DNA of 5,938 nucleotides from Candidatus Woesearchaeota archaeon (lineage in GTDB: Archaea; Nanobdellota; Nanobdellia; Woesearchaeales; GW2011-AR15): contig JAMPXQ010000089.1 of assembly GCA_023701075.1 (NCBI GenBank), forward strand, positions 1 to 5,938. Direction: 5' to 3'. The notes beneath the pieces were generated by a model. The model was not told the origin of the DNA and searched no databases. It worked only from the letters and a program-made list of their open reading frames with translations. The position numbers and the translations under genes were made by a program. This document shows positions 1 to 3,896 of the stretch, in pieces (position 1 is the stretch's first letter; each line of letters opens with the position of its first letter).

Positions 1-1
1 T

Positions 2-289
2 AAGCTTGAGAAAGGGTTCAAGAGCATTTTCATGATACTGATGTTTGTAGGCATAATGACAATATTTTTGCATGCCATAAGGACAAAAGACGGGACACCT
101 TGGCTTTATTATGCATGGAACTTTGTAGTGCGAAATTTGGATACTGGTGCGATGGGAGCATTGATACTCACATTGCTAATAGTTGGTGTTATGGGATATA
201 TTACTGGAAAGCCGGGAGAAGGTTCATTTGGCCTGGCTGGATCAAAGGGCGATGACTCAGATCATGGGGATAGCCACGCTAAGCATTGA
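2..289 (+). CDS. Small membrane protein with His-rich C-terminal tail, 5' end outside the window
   Basis: The frame is open to the left edge, and 95 residues plus the TGA stop are visible. An ATG at 32 exists, but no Shine-Dalgarno site precedes it. The ten in-frame residues before it (KLEKGFKSIF) look like the basic cytoplasmic flank of a membrane span, so I treat the gene as truncated by the window. Two hydrophobic spans are visible, at about residues 9-25 and 49-68 of the visible part. The link between them is aromatic-rich (WLYYAW). By the positive-inside rule the tail after the second span is cytoplasmic; it is glycine-rich and ends in a polar Asp/His stretch (GDDSDHGDSHAKH). The stop lies 13 nt before the next start, so it is probably the promoter-proximal part of an operon with the two genes downstream. 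I do not recognise the family. The role is unknown, though co-occurrence with two other membrane proteins suggests a membrane complex. Confidence 0.75.
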   Translation, partial: KLEKGFKSIFMILMFVGIMTIFLHAIRTKDGTPWLYYAWNFVVRNLDTGAMGALILTLLIVGVMGYITGKPGEGSFGLAGSKGDDSDHGDSHAKH

Positions 290-294
290 GGAGG
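290..294 (+). promoter_or_regulatory. Strong Shine-Dalgarno site (GGAGG) of the second operon gene
   Basis: GGAGG, within GAGGAGGATT, begins directly after the TGA stop of the first gene and ends 8 nt before the ATG at 303. This is close to ideal spacing and complementarity to the 16S rRNA 3' end. It fixes the start of the second gene and shows that this organism uses Shine-Dalgarno initiation inside operons, in contrast to the apparently leaderless genes at 3688 and 3897. Confidence 0.8.
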
Positions 295-302
295 ATTGAA
301 GG

Positions 303-890
303 ATGGCATTTTTCACAAACGCAATATTCGCATTGGAGAACCTGGGGCTGCTTGATGTGCTGCTCCCGTTCATCTTGATATTCACGATAGCATTTGCAGT
401 GCTTCAGAAATCAAAGATTCTAGGTCCGCATGCATACAGGTTCAACGTCATGGTAGGATTTGTGATCGGCCTTGCCGCTGTCATCCCTCATGTCATAGGA
501 AGAGGTCCGGATGTTGTAGTGATAATCAATGCAGCGCTGCCTAATGTATCTCTCTTGATGGTTGCATCTATGATGGTGCTGCTGCTTATAGGTGTCTTTG
601 GGAATGATATAAACATAGCAGGGACAAACCTTGCTTCAGTTGTTGTCTTGTTTTCGATAATTGCAGTAGGCTATACGTTCGTAGCTGCTGCAGGGTATGC
701 TAATCTTCCTACATTCCTGGATCAGGAGACGATAGACCTCCTCATTGCGCTGATAATATTTGGAGTCATAGTGAATTTCATAACTGCTGACCCGGAAGCC
801 AAGAAGAAGGATGAAGGATTCATGCACTTCTTCAAGGGCATGGGAGATGTCCTGGGAAAAGGTGGCGGAGGCCACGGAGAGCACCATTAG
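303..890 (+). CDS. Five-span membrane protein with glycine/histidine-rich tail (unknown family)
   Basis: A 195-residue hydrophobic protein starts at the ATG 8 nt after a strong GGAGG site. Predicted spans are at about residues 16-34, 47-66, 82-100, 110-131 and 144-162. The basic patches QKSK (35-38) and EAKKKDE (165-171) flank spans 1 and 5 on the same side, which gives an N-outside, C-inside topology. The C-terminus (163-195) is soluble, with a Gly/His end GGGGHGEHH. There is no cleavable signal peptide and no obvious catalytic motif. Its layout matches the next gene: a first span ending in a basic Gly-containing turn, an Asn-hydrophobic second span, a Pro-led third span, a fourth span, a short outside loop and a last span. 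The two are therefore likely old paralogues. I recall similar small five-span proteins in DPANN archaeal genomes but cannot name a family. It lies in an operon, 13 nt after the upstream stop and 2 nt before the next start. Confidence 0.85.
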   Translation: MAFFTNAIFALENLGLLDVLLPFILIFTIAFAVLQKSKILGPHAYRFNVMVGFVIGLAAVIPHVIGRGPDVVVIINAALPNVSLLMVASMMVLLLIGVFGNDINIAGTNLASVVVLFSIIAVGYTFVAAAGYANLPTFLDQETIDLLIALIIFGVIVNFITADPEAKKKDEGFMHFFKGMGDVLGKGGGGHGEHH

Positions 891-892
891 TT

Positions 893-1453
893 ATGGCATC
901 CCTCCTGGATATCTCGCTACTTGGATATTTCTCTGACATTTTTGTAATTGTATTTGTATTCACAGCGACTTATGGGATTCTTCTTGTAAAGAGCCCATTC
1001 GGCACAAATAAAGGTCTAAATGCATTGATTGCATTCGCCGTATCCTTCATGCTCATATTCTCAAAAGATGCTATAACTATAGTGAAGAACACCGTCCCTT
1101 GGTTTATCATCATAATGCTTGTGCTGGTCATGGCGCTGATGGTCACAAAATCAATAGGTGCATCATGGACATCTACCATAATGGAAAGTATGGGAACATG
1201 GATCTTGGTCATAGGCATAGTGATTTTTGTGATAAATCTGGGATTTAGTCTAGGTCCTAGCGCCGGCCCGTATCTTGGCAGCAATGGTTCTATAAATCCT
1301 GATTCCGTCGTAGCCGGAAGCTCAGGTGATGTCGCAAGCAATAATTATGCGCAGAACTTCTCGGCGACATTGTTCCATCCGAAAGTCTTGGCGCTGATAC
1401 TGATATTCATAATCGCGATATTCTCAGTGCTGCTGATTGGGTATTGGATATAA
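893..1453 (+). CDS. Five-span membrane protein, probable paralogue of the preceding gene
   Basis: A 186-residue hydrophobic protein. The ATG lies two bases after the TAG of the upstream gene, so translation is probably coupled; a weak GGAG at 876-879 sits 13 nt before the start. Predicted spans are at about residues 13-32, 42-56, 69-85, 101-120 and 166-186, the last ending at the C-terminus. A basic loop with KSPFGTNKG (33-41) follows span 1, as QKSKILG does in the preceding protein, and a Pro opens the third span in both (VPWFIII here, LPNVSLL there). It differs in a longer polar loop between spans 4 and 5 (about 121-163, rich in Ser, Gly and Asn, probably extracellular) and in lacking the soluble His-rich tail. 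The function is unknown. It may form a hetero-oligomeric membrane assembly with its neighbours, which is inference from operon layout and shared topology only. Confidence 0.85.
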   Translation: MASLLDISLLGYFSDIFVIVFVFTATYGILLVKSPFGTNKGLNALIAFAVSFMLIFSKDAITIVKNTVPWFIIIMLVLVMALMVTKSIGASWTSTIMESMGTWILVIGIVIFVINLGFSLGPSAGPYLGSNGSINPDSVVAGSSGDVASNNYAQNFSATLFHPKVLALILIFIIAIFSVLLIGYWI

Positions 1454-1484
1454 GTTGCTCTGCTTGTGCTTGGTTGCAGCTTAT
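1450..1484 (+). terminator. Stem-loop overlapping the stop codon of the last operon gene
   Basis: The arms ATAAGTTGC (1450-1458) and GCAGCTTAT (1476-1484) pair over 9 bp, with one G-U pair in RNA and a 17-nt loop. The left arm includes the TAA stop at 1451-1453. No long U tract follows (only TTTT at 1501-1504), so this may be a 3'-end stabilising hairpin rather than a terminator. Archaeal termination generally relies on U-rich tracts more than on hairpins. Confidence 0.3.
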
Positions 1485-1657
1485 CAGAAGGAGATTATGA
1501 TTTTGCACGTATCAAATTGATAGGTTATGAATTCTAGATTAGGTCTTATCTAGTTAATCTGTATTGTGATTAAAGGATTAAAAGATATCCAGATAAAATC
1601 AGGTCTAGGGACAATAGGCATGCCCAATTACGGATTTAGAGGATTAAGAATCCGGGA
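1454..1657. other. Convergent intergenic region with short hairpins and a repeated GGATTAA word
   Basis: This is an AT-rich gap of 204 bp between two converging genes. GGATTAA occurs at 1575-1581, 1641-1647 and 1655-1661, the last copy overlapping the minus-strand stop codon, with a partial GATTAA at 1568-1573. Small inverted repeats include TATCA/TGATA (1510-1522), CTAGAT/ATCTAG (1534-1553, 8-nt loop), GGCATGCC (1617-1624) and GGATT/AATCC (1641-1653). On the minus strand, T-rich stretches around 1566-1597 could end transcription of the 676-residue gene. No convincing gene is present. Confidence 0.45.
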
Positions 1658-3688
1658 TTAAGGGAGATAATCCTCAAGAGTATTATCTATTTTTTTGCGA
1701 GTGATAGCTACAAAATCTGCAAATTTCGAATACAGCTGCTCTGGATCGGAATATTCTTTTGTCAATTCTGGTGGTGTGCTTGCCCTAAGGTATCCGTTCC
1801 CTTTGAAGATCCACACTGCTTGTCCTTCTGTATGCAACGTATCCTTATTTGGCAGCTCTTTGGTGACTTTGGCCTTGTTTATGCCTATTGCAGGAACTCT
1901 TGGATTATTTTGTGCTTCTGAAAACAAGCTAGTTATAGAGTTTTCACTCAAAAAGAAAGATTTTGTTTTTTCTCCATTTTCATATGGAATAATCTCCGTA
2001 TAAAACGGATAATCCTTCAATGGATCTAAGAAATTTTTTTCTTGTGAAGGCTTTTCATAGACAATATCAAATCCGGGTATTTGATCAATCACCGCGTTTC
2101 CATTAGGCTCAAATGCTATGAAAAAAGAAGCTTCCTCTCCTGTACCTTCAGGAGTCACATAGAAACTGCTGCACTGAAGATTATGATATCCAAACTGCGC
2201 CACATTCTCACAGAATGCTTCAGCAGATTCAGTCGTCTCGATTGTGCACTCATATTGATTTGGCCCAGTTATGCTCCCTGTATTTATGCACCACTTGTCT
2301 ATGCCAATTGGGAATCCTACATTCACAGTGTCGCATTCGCACTCCTCATCGTTGGCGCAGGTGCAATAATCATTCTTTCTGGATTTGTCATTGCAGATAT
2401 AGAAATAAGGATAGTCTACTTCTACCCCATGAGAGAACCCTGTGCCTTTAATGGTAAAATAAGTAATGCCATATCCTTCAAGCTGGTTGGCAGTCCCTGC
2501 ATCAGGTTCACAGGGTATAAAACTATCTTCTTTGAAGTATCCATATTGTAGGTTAGGTGGAGCTGGAAGATATTGGGTTTCAAGAAATTTCATGGTCTCC
2601 TTGAAATCTTCGTATCTGTTTCCAGCTGTTTCATAAAGCAGAGATATATCGCTTGGGATGTTTCCTTCATAATCTGTCACCTGTATGGTCACAGTGCCTT
2701 CATCATCAGCATCTCCTCCGATCTTCCAATAGCTTTTGTCTACACTGCTGCCCGTGCTTGCAGTAAATGGCGTGAATCTGTTCCTCCCTATTGTTTGCTC
2801 GATGGCATAAGGTCTTAACAAATTCAATGACCAGTCAGAGAAATGCTCTATCTTGGCGATGGCTACATCATCCACGATCTGTGTAGGCACTGCATGCCAA
2901 AATCCGTCAGTCTCATCCCAGTAGCTTATCATCAGGCTGTCTTTTGTATATCCTGCTGGGATATCTTTCTCATCAAATTTTATCGAAAACTCGACAGGTT
3001 CAGAAAATCTTGCTCCGTCAGGGAAATTGTCATAGACTATCTGGCCTAAGACATATTTGTTTTCAAGCCCGTCAAAGTGGACATCTTCGACCCTTGTCCC
3101 TATGGTCTCTACTGCACTGCCATCCCTGTCGATGACTCTCGTTCCCTTAGGGATTATGAGTTGCGCTTTTCTGTCTGCAGAGATTATCTTTATCTCTTCC
3201 TGAGAAAACCCTTGCGGTATATTTCGGGTTATTGACCTGTCAAACACATAATAGAACTCTGAAAACTCAACCTTGGGCCCATCTCTCTCTATAATTATAG
3301 GATAATTGACATTGACTATGACTGTCTGCTCGCTGAGCTCTACCTTGATGGCAATCTTCCCTTCAGAGATGTTATATCCCTGTTCTTTCAATTCATCAAA
3401 AAGAGATTTTGTGCATAAACGCATATTCCTTTCAGTTATCAGCTTAAAAAGTTCCAATGTATCTTGTCTGATGCCCACCTCTTCTATGGCTTTTTGGGAC
3501 GCATCATTTATGCAATAGTTTATATATCCCTTGGAATCGGTATTCACATCTGAAAGTGAGATGATTCTTTCGCTGTCAGCCATGTGCTTCTTGTTTGAAA
3601 GGTCCATTACGGTTGAAAGGAAATAACCGATGATGAAAAGCATGAGAAGTCCAAAAACGATAAATATGGTAACCTGCGATTTTTTCAT
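1658..3688 (-). CDS. Surface-anchored protein with pilin-like N-terminus, ZU5-like domain and Cys-rich segment
   Basis: A 676-residue protein. The N-terminus MKKSQVTIFIV is followed by a hydrophobic helix (about 7-25) with a K/S-Q-x-T start. It resembles archaeal class III (pilin-like) signals but lacks the usual Glu, so it may be an uncleaved anchor. Residues 54-73 (GYINYCINDASQKAIEEVGI) resemble a conserved stretch I recall in exported DPANN proteins. Residues about 172-292 look like a ZU5-type beta domain: a LIIPKGTRV strand, then FPDGARFSEPVEFSIKF, then a SYWDETDGFWHAVP strand, ending in E-H-F-S-D-W (281-286). In PIDD and related ZU5 proteins the H-F-S motif is the self-cleavage site. Residues 432-506 hold nine cysteines, including a C-x-C-x5-C-x-C cluster at 442-452. 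The remainder is unrecognised, and no C-terminal anchor is visible. The start is chosen because the membrane helix begins right after it and a TATA-like box lies 28-29 nt upstream. The gene is divergent from the secreted Cys-rich gene at 3897. Confidence 0.85.
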   Translation of the reverse strand: MKKSQVTIFIVFGLLMLFIIGYFLSTVMDLSNKKHMADSERIISLSDVNTDSKGYINYCINDASQKAIEEVGIRQDTLELFKLITERNMRLCTKSLFDELKEQGYNISEGKIAIKVELSEQTVIVNVNYPIIIERDGPKVEFSEFYYVFDRSITRNIPQGFSQEEIKIISADRKAQLIIPKGTRVIDRDGSAVETIGTRVEDVHFDGLENKYVLGQIVYDNFPDGARFSEPVEFSIKFDEKDIPAGYTKDSLMISYWDETDGFWHAVPTQIVDDVAIAKIEHFSDWSLNLLRPYAIEQTIGRNRFTPFTASTGSSVDKSYWKIGGDADDEGTVTIQVTDYEGNIPSDISLLYETAGNRYEDFKETMKFLETQYLPAPPNLQYGYFKEDSFIPCEPDAGTANQLEGYGITYFTIKGTGFSHGVEVDYPYFYICNDKSRKNDYCTCANDEECECDTVNVGFPIGIDKWCINTGSITGPNQYECTIETTESAEAFCENVAQFGYHNLQCSSFYVTPEGTGEEASFFIAFEPNGNAVIDQIPGFDIVYEKPSQEKNFLDPLKDYPFYTEIIPYENGEKTKSFFLSENSITSLFSEAQNNPRVPAIGINKAKVTKELPNKDTLHTEGQAVWIFKGNGYLRASTPPELTKEYSDPEQLYSKFADFVAITRKKIDNTLEDYLP

Positions 3689-3710
3689 CCATGTGATAAA
3701 TTTTTTTCCT

Positions 3711-3720
3711 GGTTAAAATA
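3711..3720 (-). promoter_or_regulatory. Candidate TATA box for the minus-strand surface protein gene
   Basis: Read on the minus strand, TATTTTAACC is centred about 28-29 nt before the ATG at 3688 and no Shine-Dalgarno site adjoins that ATG, which suits leaderless transcription. A second candidate, AATATAAA (3728-3735, minus strand), is centred about 43 nt upstream and would give a leader of about 17 nt. I cannot tell which is used. Confidence 0.45.
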
Positions 3721-3735
3721 CTTATGGTTTATATT

Positions 3736-3775
3736 CATGAAGCTTAACTGGGATGCTTCCATGCAGCTTCAGCTG
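3736..3775. repeat. Two adjacent inverted repeats in the divergent promoter region
   Basis: CATGAAGC (3736-3743) pairs with GCTTC-c-ATG (3755-3763) through one bulged base and an 11-nt loop. It is followed immediately by the interrupted palindrome CAGCT-TC-AGCTG (3764-3775). Both lie between the outward-facing TATA-like boxes, where a transcription factor could bind. The words ATGCAGC (3761-3767) and ATGCAGCA (3848-3855) recur in the same region. The operator role is inference. Confidence 0.35.
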
Positions 3776-3847
3776 TTTAAATATATTCAAGGATAATATA
3801 ACACTTATTAGTGATTGCATAGATGTTCTTTATGAAAGCTGAAAAAA

Positions 3848-3885
3848 ATGCAGCAAGATAAAAAGGTTTAAAAAGGGTGCTGCAT
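3848..3885. repeat. Perfect 8-bp inverted repeat bracketing the TATA box of the secreted Cys-rich gene
   Basis: ATGCAGCA (3848-3855) and TGCTGCAT (3878-3885) are exact reverse complements separated by 22 bp that contain the TTTAAAAA box. If transcription starts near 3897, the repeat is not transcribed, so it would act as DNA, for example as an operator whose occupation covers the promoter. Inside it AAAAAGG occurs twice (3860-3866 and 3870-3876), ten bases apart, which is one helical turn. Confidence 0.5.
3867..3874 (+). promoter_or_regulatory. TATA box of the secreted Cys-rich protein gene (probably leaderless)
   Basis: TTTAAAAA, preceded by a purine-rich AAAAAGG that could serve as the TFB recognition element, is centred about 27 nt before the ATG at 3897. 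The sequence directly upstream of the ATG has no clear Shine-Dalgarno site. Archaeal TATA boxes sit about 26 nt before the transcription start, so the message probably begins at or next to the ATG. Confidence 0.6.
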
Positions 3886-3896
3886 AGATAGGTAAT

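Noticed and set aside
32..289. Start of the first gene at the ATG at 32
   Set aside because: No Shine-Dalgarno site or promoter precedes it, and the frame is open to the left edge with residues that fit the cytoplasmic flank of a membrane span. It is better treated as truncated by the window.
636..1341. Minus-strand frames opposite the two membrane protein genes
   Set aside because: They are antisense to well-supported operon genes with a Shine-Dalgarno site and tight spacing.
1488..1520. AAGGAG followed by an ATG at 1497 and a 7-codon frame (MILHVSN)
   Set aside because: The ribosome site is good, but the peptide is too short to support and the run lies just after an operon end. It may be chance or a remnant.
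1617..1624. GGCATGCC palindrome in the convergent gap
   Set aside because: Eight bases only, with flanks that do not extend the pairing. It is expected by chance and has no context.
1695..3518. Plus-strand frames of 63-156 codons opposite the 676-residue gene
   Set aside because: They lie wholly inside a minus-strand gene with clear domain content, lack ribosome sites, and their translations show no coherent features.
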